Positions 46,319-55,384 of a DNA stretch of 64,000 nt are shown piece by piece. The number at the start of each line of letters is the position of its first letter. Within the stretch, counting starts at the first letter, position 1. The notes beneath the pieces are model-generated. The model worked only from the letters and a program-made list of their open reading frames with translations. It had not been told where the DNA came from and searched no databases. Source of the stretch: Planococcus beigongshangi (GTDB taxonomy: Bacteria; Bacillota; Bacilli; Bacillales_A; Planococcaceae); contig NZ_JADHDU010000003.1 in NCBI RefSeq assembly GCF_016820495.1, positions 310,367-374,366 of the forward strand, given 5' to 3'. The translations under genes were made by a program, and so were the position numbers.

Positions 46319-46378
46319 CAAAAGTGTACAAATATTTCTTGCGAAAATAATAGGAAAGTAATAAAAGGAAGTGAACTT

Positions 46379-46861
46379 TTGAAAGTGCTAAAGTTTCTTG
46401 ACCAATATTTAGAGGTAATATTAATTTCAATTCTTTTCTCTATAATGATTGTTTCTACTTTTTCTCAAATAATTTTAAGAGCGCTCTTTAATGACTCTAT
46501 ATCGTGGTCTGAAGAATTGACGAGATATTGCTTCATACTAATGGTGTTTTTTGGTATTAGTTACGCAGTTAAGCTTAATAAACATATAAAAATTGACTTA
46601 ATAATGAATATATTAAACGATAAGAAAAAAAAGATTTTAGAAATATTTTCAACGATAATTTTTATGTTGTTTACATTATATTTGACATTCTATGGAGCTG
46701 GAGTAGCCCAAAAGATGTTTTCTTTAGGACAAACTTCTCCAGCATTACATATACCAGTTGGATTTTTGTATTCTATCATTCCTCTAGGCTTAGGGCTAAC
46801 AACAATAAGGTTGCTTCAAAAACTATTTGGTGATTTTAAAAGTTTTAGATTAGATAAATAA
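46379..46861 (+). CDS. dctQ: TRAP transporter small permease
   Basis: A 160-residue DctQ-family membrane protein with four predicted helices; SWSEELTRYCFILMVFFGIS is the conserved core. The open frame reaches back to 46274, but that part is the terminator hairpin. The TTG at 46379 has AAAGGAAG upstream and gives the start MKVLKFLDQYLE, which aligns with the TTG-initiated DctQ at 27211 (MKWLKKLDDHFEE). dctM follows 27 bases later. Confidence 0.85.
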   Translation: MKVLKFLDQYLEVILISILFSIMIVSTFSQIILRALFNDSISWSEELTRYCFILMVFFGISYAVKLNKHIKIDLIMNILNDKKKKILEIFSTIIFMLFTLYLTFYGAGVAQKMFSLGQTSPALHIPVGFLYSIIPLGLGLTTIRLLQKLFGDFKSFRLDK

Positions 46862-46888
46862 AAATATATATAGTAAGGAAGAATAAAT

Positions 46889-48169
46889 ATGATATTATGG
46901 ATTCTGTTTGGAACATTTTTCCTTCTTCTTTTATTAAATATTCCTATTGCTGTTTCTTTAGGGATTGCTACTGTATTAAGTATATTATTTAGTGGAGCCA
47001 CTACAATTGATTTTTTTATTACTAATTTAGTGACATCAATAGATTCTTTCCCCTTAATGGCTGTTCCATTTTTTATTTTAGCTGGAGAATTGATGAGTAA
47101 AGGGGGGATCTCTGATCGTTTATTTCGTTTTGCTAATTCAATTGTTGGATATCAAACTGGAGGTTTCGCTGTTGCTACAATAGTCACTTGTATGTTTTTT
47201 GCTTCTATTTCTGGATCTGGCCCTGCAACCGTTGCTGCTATAGGTAGTATTATGATTCCTGCCATGGTGAATAGAGGATATGACTTGAAATTTGCAACAG
47301 CCACGGTTGCAGCAGCAGGCTCTCTAGGTGTCATAATCCCACCCAGTATCGATATGATAATGTTTGGGGTCTCTACAAATACATCCATAGGGGATATGTT
47401 CATAGCAGGAATTCTCCCAGGTATTTTTATAGGGTTGTGTTTAATAGTATGGGCAGTTATTTACTCTAATATCAAAGGATATAAAGGCGCGGAAGGAAAA
47501 ATTTCTATTAAAAATATTTTAAAAGAAGGCTATGAAGCAAAATGGGCTCTATTAATACCCGTTATTATTTTGGGAGGAATTTATGGTGGAATCTTTACCC
47601 CCACTGAAGCAGCAGTAATTGCAGTGGTAGTAGGATTAATAATTGGAGCATTCTTTTATAAAGAATTGAAAATTAGCAGTATTCCTTCTGTCTTAGTTAA
47701 AGCTGCTATAACTTCCGCAACGATATTTTTTATTCTTACTACAGCTACCACTTTTGGAAAAATACTTACCATTGAACAAGTTCCACAAAAAATGGCTGTT
47801 TCCTTATCTAATATATCTGAAAACCCGTTAGTTATACTTTTATTAATTAATGTGATGTTGTTAATAGTTGGTACTTTTATGGAGACTGTCGCTGCGATAA
47901 TCATCCTTGCACCTATTTTTCTGCCTATAGCAGTTGGCTTAGGATACGATCCCGTTCATTTTGGAATTATGATGATTGTTAACTTAGCAATAGGCTTTAT
48001 AACACCGCCTTTAGGAGTGAACTTATTTATTGGGTCGGGATTATCTGGCTTATCGATAGTAACTTTATCTAAGGCAATATTACCGTATTTTATAGCAATG
48101 ATTTTTTCCCTTTTTATTGTTATCGTATGGCCAGATCTATCATTATTCTTAATAGATTTAAAAAATTAG
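46889..48169 (+). CDS. dctM: TRAP transporter large permease
   Basis: A 426-residue DctM-family transporter with about 12 helices. SGSGPATVAAIGS, GSLGVIIPPSIDMIMFGV and TPPLGVNLFIGSGLSG are the loop signatures. It is collinear with the DctM at 27732 and has the same length, so these two TRAP systems are close relatives, distinct from the sugar-acid TRAP at 12927-14696. The D-amino-acid transaminase gene follows 17 bases later. Confidence 0.93.
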   Translation: MILWILFGTFFLLLLLNIPIAVSLGIATVLSILFSGATTIDFFITNLVTSIDSFPLMAVPFFILAGELMSKGGISDRLFRFANSIVGYQTGGFAVATIVTCMFFASISGSGPATVAAIGSIMIPAMVNRGYDLKFATATVAAAGSLGVIIPPSIDMIMFGVSTNTSIGDMFIAGILPGIFIGLCLIVWAVIYSNIKGYKGAEGKISIKNILKEGYEAKWALLIPVIILGGIYGGIFTPTEAAVIAVVVGLIIGAFFYKELKISSIPSVLVKAAITSATIFFILTTATTFGKILTIEQVPQKMAVSLSNISENPLVILLLINVMLLIVGTFMETVAAIIILAPIFLPIAVGLGYDPVHFGIMMIVNLAIGFITPPLGVNLFIGSGLSGLSIVTLSKAILPYFIAMIFSLFIVIVWPDLSLFLIDLKN

Positions 48170-48186
48170 CGTTGGGGGGATAACTA

Positions 48187-49017
48187 GTGAATTATATTAT
48201 CGAAGATGGCAATATAACGTTAAGAGAGAAGTTATCAATCAATCATGAAGATAGAGCTTATCAATTTGGGGACGGTGTATATGAAGTAATAGGTGTTTAT
48301 GAAGGAAAACCTTTTAAGATTAAAGAACACCTAACTCGTTTGCAATACAGTTGCAATGAAATTGATATTAGTTTCACTGAAAGTATATCGGACTTAGAAG
48401 ATAAGTTATTAGAATTAAAAGAAAAAAACAAATTACAAAATGGTCATATTTATTTGCAAGTTAGTCGTGGAATTTCTAATAGAAATCATTCCTTTCCTCC
48501 TAAAGAAGTTCTGCCGAAATTTATAGCTTATACATTAGAAGTGCCAAGGCCGACAAGCGAGATGTATCAGAAGGGTGTTAAAGCACTTATAACTGAAGAT
48601 ATTAGATGGCTAAGATGTGACATTAAAAGTTTGAATTTGTTACCAAATGTATTGGCGAAAGAAAAAGCAGTAAAAACAGGTTCATATGAAGCGATTCTTC
48701 AGAGAGATGGAATTGTAACTGAAGGAAGCTCAACTAATTTATTTGTTGTTTCTAATGAGATAGTGTTTACACATCCGGCAACAAATAAAATACTCAACGG
48801 AATAACTAGAAGAACTATTCTAGAAATTTGTCAAGATAAAAATATTAGTGTTAAACAAGAAGAATTCGATGTCAATTTTTTATTGAATGCGGATGAAGTG
48901 TTTATTACAGGTACATACATTGATATTCTTCCTCTTAGAGAAATTAATAAACAAAAGTATGAAGTAGGACCAATATACAATTTACTAAAAAAAGAAATTG
49001 ATTTTCTTACTATGTAA
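48187..49017 (+). CDS. dat: D-amino-acid transaminase
   Basis: A 276-residue fold-type IV transaminase. The PLP lysine is Lys147 (DIKSLN), Glu179 is in VTEGSSTN, and the VSRGISNRNHSFP segment keeps the Arg and His that form the carboxylate trap of D-amino-acid transaminases and are not typical of branched-chain enzymes. The start is GTG with GGGGG upstream. It moves the amino group of D-amino acids to 2-oxoglutarate or pyruvate. It is the last gene of the third TRAP cluster. Confidence 0.9.
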   Translation: MNYIIEDGNITLREKLSINHEDRAYQFGDGVYEVIGVYEGKPFKIKEHLTRLQYSCNEIDISFTESISDLEDKLLELKEKNKLQNGHIYLQVSRGISNRNHSFPPKEVLPKFIAYTLEVPRPTSEMYQKGVKALITEDIRWLRCDIKSLNLLPNVLAKEKAVKTGSYEAILQRDGIVTEGSSTNLFVVSNEIVFTHPATNKILNGITRRTILEICQDKNISVKQEEFDVNFLLNADEVFITGTYIDILPLREINKQKYEVGPIYNLLKKEIDFLTM

Positions 49018-49084
49018 TATGATTCTCTCAAATCGCTCTATAAATAAGTTTAAGCTCTTTTTAAACTGACATAATAATTTGATG

Positions 49085-49320
49085 CGCTTATTAAAAACCT
49101 TTTTAAACTATTTGCTAACCAAATTTTTTGGATGTAAGGTAGCATAATTTTTTAGATTTGGTCTTTGTTGTAGAAATCCATGTATTCATTCACGTTCTCC
49201 ATGATTTAAATATTGTGCGTCGAATAGAATTTATCATATTGGAATGAAAGGATTCACTGTCCGCGTCATTCCAACAATTTCTAGGGCTTGACATAATGCT
49301 CGCTGCGTGTTTCTTAATAT
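49085..49320 (-). pseudogene. Decayed IS3-family OrfB fragment
   Basis: The - strand reads MSSPRNCWNDADSESFHSN near 49300-49240 and KLCYLTSKKFG near 49150-49120, with stops and frame changes between. These are the NCWDNA(x)ESFHS catalytic-Glu block and the YLTPKEFG tail of IS150-like transposases. Only the C-terminal third is left. Confidence 0.65.
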
Positions 49321-49386
49321 TGTCTCTTGGTTTTGTCTAGAAATTGAGTAAGCGTTCAATAACGAACACCTAGTTTCTTAGAGAAG

Positions 49387-49432
49387 AAAATGCCTTTCTG
49401 ATTCTTTGTCGGAAAGGCATTTTAAATTTTTT
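49387..49432 (+). terminator. Rho-independent terminator downstream of the D-amino-acid cluster
   Basis: AAAATGCCTTTC (49387-49398) and GAAAGGCATTTT (49412-49423) are perfect 12-base arms with a 13-base loop, followed by a T-rich stretch. It would end any transcript from the transaminase gene, although an IS relic lies between. Confidence 0.75.
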
Positions 49433-49769
49433 CTTTTGGCTACAAAACTCTGTTAGCAGTACCATCGATCATGCACGATATGATCAATGTTCAGTGATTA
49501 CAACCACTAAAATGAGCCACTCTTGCCATCTTTTTTACCACGGAATGCCAAAGAATGTACCACTGAATAACACGATACGTATTAATACTATTTTATAATT
49601 TACAGAATTCTACGGCATTGTCTGTCTAGGAATTGACGGATAAATGTCCTTAAGAATCCTGGAGAAAGGGAAAGACGTCTCCATTAGTGTCGGCTATTAC
49701 CGGTAGCTCGAGGGGAGACGTCATCCATAAAAATATAATAATCGTCTCTCATTATAACAGGACATGGGT
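49433..49769 (+). other. Non-coding stretch with inverted repeats
   Basis: No gene. GACGTCTCC (49674-49682) and GGAGACGTC (49714-49722) are perfect 9-base inverted repeats 31 bases apart. The - strand near 49500-49530 reads TGGCTCATTTTAGTGGTTGT, which recalls an IS21-type end, but I cannot confirm this. The stretch is probably built from insertion-sequence debris. Confidence 0.35.
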
Positions 49770-50005
49770 CAAGAAAGTGGACAGTAATTTCTACAAACTA
49801 TTTTTCTTCATGGCCTAGCGCACTTCGTTTGTCAAGCTGCCAAAACAGGAAACCGAAAAAGACGCCTCCCTATTTCGGCAGCTTTTGCGAAGATTAATAG
49901 ACATTTTTCATGTTGCTCACCCGGAATTCCAGCTCCACTTTGTTTGGGGAAAGATAGGCCATTGTGGAATGCTTTCGGCGTTTGTATATTGCAAGAGAAA
50001 AATAC
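49768..50005 (-). pseudogene. IS3-family end with transposase C-terminus (right copy)
   Basis: The - strand reads YKRRKHSTMAYLSPNKVELE near 49990-49930, the C-terminus of an IS3-family OrfB (compare YNTKRRHSTLGYLSP in intact ones), followed by non-coding DNA ending in GGACATGGGTCAAGAAAGTGGACAG near 49768. The transposase is cut off at about 50005 where IS21-type DNA begins. The same end, more decayed, is at 42740, in the same orientation. Confidence 0.65.
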
Positions 50006-50057
50006 ATAAGATTGCAACGTTTTTCTACATAACTTAGTCACCGATAATAATTTCTAA

Positions 50058-50792
50058 TTATTTTGTTCTTGATAGAGCGTTCGTCAATCGGAAACTTTCT
50101 CCGACATACGTAATTACATGGGCGTGGTGGATCAGTCGATCCACTAATGCAGCGGTCAATCGGCTATCTGAAAAGATGCGATTCCATTGACTGAATTCAA
50201 GATTTGATGTCACAATCAGGCTCTTTTGTTCATAGAAATCCGTAATTAGCTGAAAGAGGATTTCAGCACCTTCTTTGCTGAATGGTACGTATCCCATCTC
50301 ATCTAAAATCAATAGATCGACCGTCTCAAACTTCTTGCGATAGGCCGCAATACGGCCATTTCTGTAGGCGCTCTCCAGTTCCTCCACAAGATGTGAAACC
50401 CGGTAAAAACGAACCTCATATCCTTTCTCACAGGCCCGCCGTCCTAAAGAGGAGGCGAGATGCGTCTTTCCAGTTCCAGGGGCGCCGACTAGGACGAGAT
50501 TTTGATGTTGTTGAATAAACTCCAACTCTTCTAATCCTTCCTTACTGATTGTCGACGGAAGCCGGACAGCGTGATTCCATTGATAATCCTCGAGATATTT
50601 CTCTTCAAGGAACCTGGCTTTTTTCAGGTTACGTTCAATCCTGGTACTTTCGCGTAGTTCCATTTCTTTTACAAGCACTTCCGTCAGGTAAGTGGCCGGG
50701 TCATCCGTATGGATGATATTTCTTTCCGCGATATCCGCCACATGAGCGAGTCGTAGACTCTTACAGATTGTTCTTAGATCCATCGCCGTCAT
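50058..50792 (-). CDS. istB: IS21-family helper ATPase IstB
   Basis: A 244-residue AAA+ ATPase that assists the IstA transposase. Walker A is GAPGTGKTHLA near residues 102-112 and Walker B is DLLILDEMGY near 157-166; the N-terminal domain (LRLAHVADIAERN) is the IstB-specific one. The ATG overlaps the istA stop (ATGA). The gene is intact and of normal length for the family. Confidence 0.93.
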   Translation of the reverse strand: MTAMDLRTICKSLRLAHVADIAERNIIHTDDPATYLTEVLVKEMELRESTRIERNLKKARFLEEKYLEDYQWNHAVRLPSTISKEGLEELEFIQQHQNLVLVGAPGTGKTHLASSLGRRACEKGYEVRFYRVSHLVEELESAYRNGRIAAYRKKFETVDLLILDEMGYVPFSKEGAEILFQLITDFYEQKSLIVTSNLEFSQWNRIFSDSRLTAALVDRLIHHAHVITYVGESFRLTNALSRTK

Positions 50793-52218
50793 GAGATGAC
50801 TCCCTCCGATTGCCCTAAATTATCATAGTTGTCCCAGTTCACTTCAAAGGGGTGGGCAATTTCATTCTCGTCTAACCTGCTGATCAACTCATACAGGTTG
50901 GCATCAATCTCAAGCACCGAATGATTAGGTAAAAGTGAAAGTACAAACTCGATACGCGCCCGTTTCAGTTCAAGCGATGGAACCAATAGGAATTCTGCTA
51001 AACGAGATGGCAGATACGGACGGTAACGTGAATGTTCCAATGCACGAGGTTTCTCTCTCCAGCCGAGGAATACCATTTTCCAAGGGAGTTCCATTCGTTT
51101 TTCCATATAAGGTCGTGGACCTTCAAGCAAGACTTCACTATTGCCTGAGAGAATTTGAAAATGATTCCACGTCAAGACGCTGAAAAGTCTTGAGTGATTT
51201 CGCGCCTTCGGTACATGGACCTTCACGTTGTCAATCACGACCTCATTGTATTTATTGGCTTTGATGCTCGATTCCTTCCGTACGTTGAACGGTTCTTTTG
51301 GTAATTTGAGAAGGTGCTTCTGCTCTTCTTCCCAAAGCTCCTGAATCGGCAGTTCCTTTTCGTAATGCAGTCGATCTTGGTCTTCTTGTGAGAATGCATC
51401 GAGTTGTCGTGAAAGGTCGTCAAGACCTGTGATTACTGGAGGAACGCTAAAGATGTTGTGTATCTTATGTATCCGACTCTACGCTCCACATGCCCTTTCT
51501 CATTACCGCTTGCAGTGTTACAAACCTGTGTATTAAAACCATGATGCAGCTGGAATCGCAAGAACTCGTCAGTCAATACTGCTTCTTCATTTTTTTCTCG
51601 GGTTTTTTTCACGGCCGTGGTCATATTATCAATCCTTACAGCCATAGGCACACCAGCTGATTTATCAAATAGTTTCTTCATTCCTTCAAGAAGACATTCT
51701 TGGTTCTCAGATGGCAATGGTTGATAAAACGCTTGGTTGCTAAAGGGGTAGGAAAGAATGAGAAGATAGATATCCAGCATCTTGCCTTCTTGTACAGCCT
51801 GCATGATTCCGAAGTCTAACTGAGCCTCTCCTGCGGGATGCAAAAGTCTTTCCGATCCTTTATCCTTGGTCTCTTCACTATGATTAGCTTTCCATTCTGC
51901 AATGAAGTTACAGACCGTACGATACGATCCTGGAAAGTCCATCTTCTGAAGCTGCCTGAAGATCTGTAAGTTGTTCCGTCTATGCTTCTTCTTTTCACGA
52001 CTATCCTCAAACAGCCAATCTCCGACAATTTCGCCCCATTTTTCTTCATACATCATGCCGCTTTTCTTTTTAATAATAGTTGGTTTTTCAATAGCGCCAT
52101 CGGCGTACTTATCTGCGGTTCTCCAGTCGATCTTCATTATTTCAGCGATCCGGTTGATCGATAGGTCTTTCTCGTTTCTTAGTTTTTTGATAGTATTGAT
52201 ATCGGACATTGATAGCAT
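50789..52218 (-). pseudogene. istA: IS21-family transposase IstA, frameshifted
   Basis: The gene starts at 52218 with an HTH (LSINRIAEIMKIDWRT) and a DDE domain (AQLDFG, VRIDNM, GNEKGHVERRVGYIRY), then the frame ends at a stop near 51433. The next frame continues at once with NIFSVPPVITGLDDLSRQL and runs to 50789 (VVIDNVKVHVPKA, then YRPYLPSRL). The break is at an ACAC repeat near 51458-51463; removing one AC restores a protein of about 475 residues. A sequencing error or a real two-base duplication would both explain it. Confidence 0.88.
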
Positions 52219-52372
52219 CCTTTTATTCCTCCAGTAGTTAGATGGTTAGCACCACTAACACTAGAGGCGACTTGGGTGACTATCAAGTCCATTTTTATTT
52301 CCAGCAGATTGCTCTGCGGAGTTATGTATTTTTTCATTGCAATACTATGTACTTTTATTTTGCACTACACAA

Positions 52373-52951
52373 TGCCGGGTGAAGAAGAAACGGAAATGGA
52401 AATCGCAAGGCGAATCAGTGATTGTCGCACCCAACTTGTTGGAACGAAACTTTACGGCCACGGCTCCGAACAAGAAATGGGTAACGGATATCACGTATAT
52501 CCAGTATGGGAGCTCGACCCTCTATCTTTCGTCAATCATGGACCTGTACAACAACGAAATCGTTGCATACAAACTCTATGATCATCAGCAGACGCCACTC
52601 GTCATCGATACCTTGAATGAGGCGCTGGAACTGCGGGGCTATCCTGAGGGGATCATTATCCATTCCGATCAAGGCAGTGTTTATACGTCGTATGCCTACC
52701 AGAATTTAATCAAGGAGAAGCATGGGGTAAGCAGCATGTCACGGCGTGGCAACTGTTGGGACAACGCGGTGATTGAATCGTTCCACTCGAATATCAAGTC
52801 AGAGGAATTTCAATACACCAAATTCAACTCCCTGAATAATCTTCAAGTCGCAGAGAAAGTAAAGGAATACATCCGGTACTATAACGAGGATCGGATTCTA
52901 GAAAAATTAGGCTACCTGGCACCCAAAGAATTTGGGAAGCAAGCAGCCTAA
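52373..52951 (+). pseudogene. IS3-family (IS150-like) transposase OrfB, 5'-truncated
   Basis: The frame at 52373-52951 keeps the OrfB catalytic domain: first Asp in KWVTDITYIQYG, second Asp in IIHSDQGSVYTSY and Glu in NCWDNAVIESFHS, with the C-terminal YLAPKEFGKQAA intact. The N-terminal 80 or so residues and all of OrfA are missing; the open frame before 52373 does not resemble a transposase. It lies on the + strand, opposite to the neighbouring IS21 genes, so the junction reflects more than one insertion or a rearrangement. Confidence 0.85.
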
Positions 52952-53049
52952 TGAAGGTGTTTTATATGTGTCTCATATCGCTATGTCAGTCTATCTCTAC
53001 ATGACTTTTATCAAATAAAATCAATAGTTCAAATTTTTTAAATATTTTG

Positions 53050-53078
53050 TTGACTTAATTTTAAATTAAAACTATAAT
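53050..53078 (+). promoter_or_regulatory. SigA promoter of the GntR/UTRA regulator
   Basis: TTGACT and TATAAT separated by exactly 17 bases, a near-consensus promoter. A palindromic AT-rich site follows at 53091, in the region of the transcription start. Confidence 0.8.
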
Positions 53079-53090
53079 AAACTAACTTTA

Positions 53091-53113
53091 AATTATAAAG
53101 TTATAATTTTATA
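53091..53113. promoter_or_regulatory. Candidate GntR operator 1
   Basis: AATTATAAAGTTATAATT is a near-perfect palindrome located just after the -10 box at 53073-53078, where a bound repressor would block transcription. Related sequences lie upstream of the peptidase gene (53901) and the [2Fe-2S] gene (62051). Confidence 0.55.
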
Positions 53114-53141
53114 TTCTATATCCTACAAAAGGAGAACTGGC

Positions 53142-53864
53142 ATGGATTTAAACAAAAATCTTTTAGTCCCTCTTTACCACCAAGTGAAAAACTATTTGGA
53201 AGAAAAAATTCTATCTGAAGAATGGGGAGTGGGACATCGGTTACCAACAGAAAAAGAATTAGCAGCCCAGTTTAGCGTAAGCAGCATAACTATTAAAAGG
53301 GCGGTACATGAATTAGTGAATGAAGGCTTATTATATCGACAAAGTGGCAAAGGAACCTTTGTAATAAAAAAGGAAGAAAAAAATCTCTCACAATTAGTAT
53401 CTTTAAAAAGTGAATCTGGGGAAAATAAACATCACCCTCACAAAACACTGAGTTTTAAGAAAGAAAAAGCTACAAAAAAAATTGCTAGTATATTCGAAAT
53501 TAAAACCAATGATCCTGTCTACAAAATTGTCCGTGTAAAATTAGAAGAAGAAAAACCTATGGCCTTGGAGTATTCATATATTCCAACTGACAAATTTCCG
53601 GATTTAGACCCGAAAACGTTTGAAAACGACTTACTTTACAACTTATTCATAAAGAAATATCAGATGAAACTGGATAAAGCTAAAGTATACTTTTCGTTAG
53701 TCTTAGCGGAAAAAATTGAAGCTGACATATTGAATGTTCCCGTTGGTGAACAGTTATTTGTAATTGAGCGTCACACCTTAACCACGGATGGAAAAGTAAT
53801 AGAATATTCTCAGTTTGTTATGAAGCCGGATCAAACGAAGTATTTCGTTGAGATAAAAATTTAA
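53142..53864 (+). CDS. GntR-family regulator (UTRA domain)
   Basis: A 240-residue HutC/FarR-type GntR regulator. The N-terminal winged HTH is at about residues 8-75 (LPTEKELAAQFSVSSITIKRAVHEL, RQSGKGTFV), and the C-terminal UTRA ligand domain at about 95-238 (MALEYSYIPTDKFPDL, VIERHTLTTDGKVIEYSQF). AGGAG precedes the ATG. It heads the peptide ABC/oxidase cluster, and palindromes related to the one in its own promoter stand before the peptidase and [2Fe-2S] genes, so it probably controls all three units. Confidence 0.92.
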   Translation: MDLNKNLLVPLYHQVKNYLEEKILSEEWGVGHRLPTEKELAAQFSVSSITIKRAVHELVNEGLLYRQSGKGTFVIKKEEKNLSQLVSLKSESGENKHHPHKTLSFKKEKATKKIASIFEIKTNDPVYKIVRVKLEEEKPMALEYSYIPTDKFPDLDPKTFENDLLYNLFIKKYQMKLDKAKVYFSLVLAEKIEADILNVPVGEQLFVIERHTLTTDGKVIEYSQFVMKPDQTKYFVEIKI

Positions 53865-53900
53865 ATTTAGTTTAACCAGTATGATTTGAGCAACAAGATA

Positions 53901-53934
53901 AATTATAAGATTATAACTTTATAATATTATAATG
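53901..53934. promoter_or_regulatory. Candidate GntR operator 2
   Basis: The segment contains AAGATTATAACTTTATAAT and an overlapping TTATAATATTATAA palindrome, closely related to the site at 53091. It lies between the GntR stop and the M20 peptidase start. Confidence 0.5.
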
Positions 53935-53964
53935 AATCTAGTATATAGAAAGGTGGAACTTCTA

Positions 53965-55338
53965 TTGCCAAATATTTATGAAGGAAGAAATGTCAACATT
54001 GCTGATGTATATGAATTAATCGAAGAGAATTCTCAAATGTACATAGGCTGGTTAAAAGAAGCCTGTAACCAACCCAGTGTTTCAGTTCTAAACGAAGGAA
54101 TGTCAGAAATGAAAGAGTTAGTAAAATTCTTTTTAAACAAAATAGGAGCAGAAATAACTGAGATTGAAACGAATGGTTATCCCATTATTTACGGAGAGAT
54201 TAATAATGGAAAAGAAAAAACACTAACTTTTTATAATCATTATGATGTTCAGCCAGTTGATCCTATAGGGGAATGGGACAGTGAACCTTTTGAAACCGAC
54301 ATCCGAGAAGGACAAATATTTGCAAGAGGAGTGGCTGATAATAAAGGGAATTTAATTGCTAGGATCTGTGCTCTTCATGCTTTTCTGGAAGTCTATAAAG
54401 AGCTTCCGATAAATGTGAAATTTATTTTCGAGGGAGAGGAGGAAGTTGGAAGTCCCAATCTAGAGTTTTTCGCAACAAACCACCCTGAAAAGTTGTTAAC
54501 AGACGGAATTATTTGGGAAGGTGGTACAAGAGGAGCAAACGATAAACGGCTGCATATTGGATTAGGTGTAAAGGGGATTTGTTATGTGGAATTGGTTTGC
54601 AAAGGAGCGAATTCCGATTTGCATTCATCAGAAGCGGCAATAATCGAAAATCCTGCTTGGCGATTGATTTGGGCTTTAAATACGATTAAAAATGAAAATG
54701 AAGAAATACTAATAAAGGATTTTTATAGCGATATAAAACCATTAGAAGAAAAAGAAAAAGAATTTATTGGAACTATGGATTTTAATGAAGAAGAGACAAA
54801 AGAGCTATATGGAATTGATAGGTTCATCAAAAACTTATCCGGCTATGATTTAAAGGACGCATTAACTACAGCTCCGACATGCACGGTTTGCGGAATCGAA
54901 TCTGGTTATACAGATGAGGGTGCGAAGACTGTTCTTCCGTCAATAGCTAAAGTGAAACTGGATTTCAGGTTAGTACCCGATCAACATCCGGATAAGATAG
55001 CTGAACTATTAAGAAATCACTTGGATGCACATGGTTTCCAGGACATAGAAATAAAACAATCTCATGGACTTGCTCCATTTAATACAGATCCTAATGATCT
55101 GTTTGTAGACAAAGTCTTAAAAAGTGTGAAAGAAGTATATAAAGAACCTCCAATCATTTTAAGGAATTTAGCAGGATCCAGTCCCATGAGCAAAATGTTA
55201 GTAGATACTGGAATTCCAGCAGTACAAATAGGTGTAGCAAACACACAGTCAAAATATCATGCTCCAAATGAAAATATATTCGTTGATGATTTCATCCAAG
55301 GTATTAAAGTAACCGCAGCTGTAGTGAAAAATTTCTAA
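53965..55338 (+). CDS. M20-family metallopeptidase (dipeptidase-like)
   Basis: A 457-residue M20/M25/M40 peptidase that hydrolyses small peptides with two zinc ions. Ligands are His and Asp in YNHYDVQPVD, Asp in GVADNKGN, the catalytic Glu pair in FEGEEEVGS and a His near the C-terminus (SKYHAPNE). The TTG at 53965 has AAAGGTGG upstream and is preferred to the ATG at 53932, which lies inside the operator and has no ribosome site. The ABC dipeptide importer follows, so it would cleave imported peptides. Specificity for D-containing peptides is inference. Confidence 0.85.
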   Translation: MPNIYEGRNVNIADVYELIEENSQMYIGWLKEACNQPSVSVLNEGMSEMKELVKFFLNKIGAEITEIETNGYPIIYGEINNGKEKTLTFYNHYDVQPVDPIGEWDSEPFETDIREGQIFARGVADNKGNLIARICALHAFLEVYKELPINVKFIFEGEEEVGSPNLEFFATNHPEKLLTDGIIWEGGTRGANDKRLHIGLGVKGICYVELVCKGANSDLHSSEAAIIENPAWRLIWALNTIKNENEEILIKDFYSDIKPLEEKEKEFIGTMDFNEEETKELYGIDRFIKNLSGYDLKDALTTAPTCTVCGIESGYTDEGAKTVLPSIAKVKLDFRLVPDQHPDKIAELLRNHLDAHGFQDIEIKQSHGLAPFNTDPNDLFVDKVLKSVKEVYKEPPIILRNLAGSSPMSKMLVDTGIPAVQIGVANTQSKYHAPNENIFVDDFIQGIKVTAAVVKNF

Positions 55339-55384
55339 AAAAATAACTGAATATAAAAAACTATCGAAAAACAGGAGGAGTATT

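Larger units (their letters stand above)
50010..52260 (-). mobile_element. IS21-family insertion sequence
   Basis: Contains overlapping istA and istB on the - strand, the hallmark of IS21. Boundaries are approximate: the left limit is where the IS3 relic stops (about 50005) and the right limit is before the IS3 orfB relic at 52373. I could not identify certain terminal repeats or a target duplication. istA carries a frameshift, so the element is probably unable to transpose on its own. Base composition is more GC-rich than the surroundings. Confidence 0.75.

Noticed and set aside
46274-46378. Upstream extension of the third dctQ reading frame
   Set aside because: These codons are the terminator hairpin after dctP; the TTG at 46379 has a ribosome site and matches the other DctQ N-terminus.
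49674-49722. GACGTCTCC inverted repeat as an attachment site
   Set aside because: No integrase gene nearby and a 31-base loop; IS debris or a weak hairpin is more likely.
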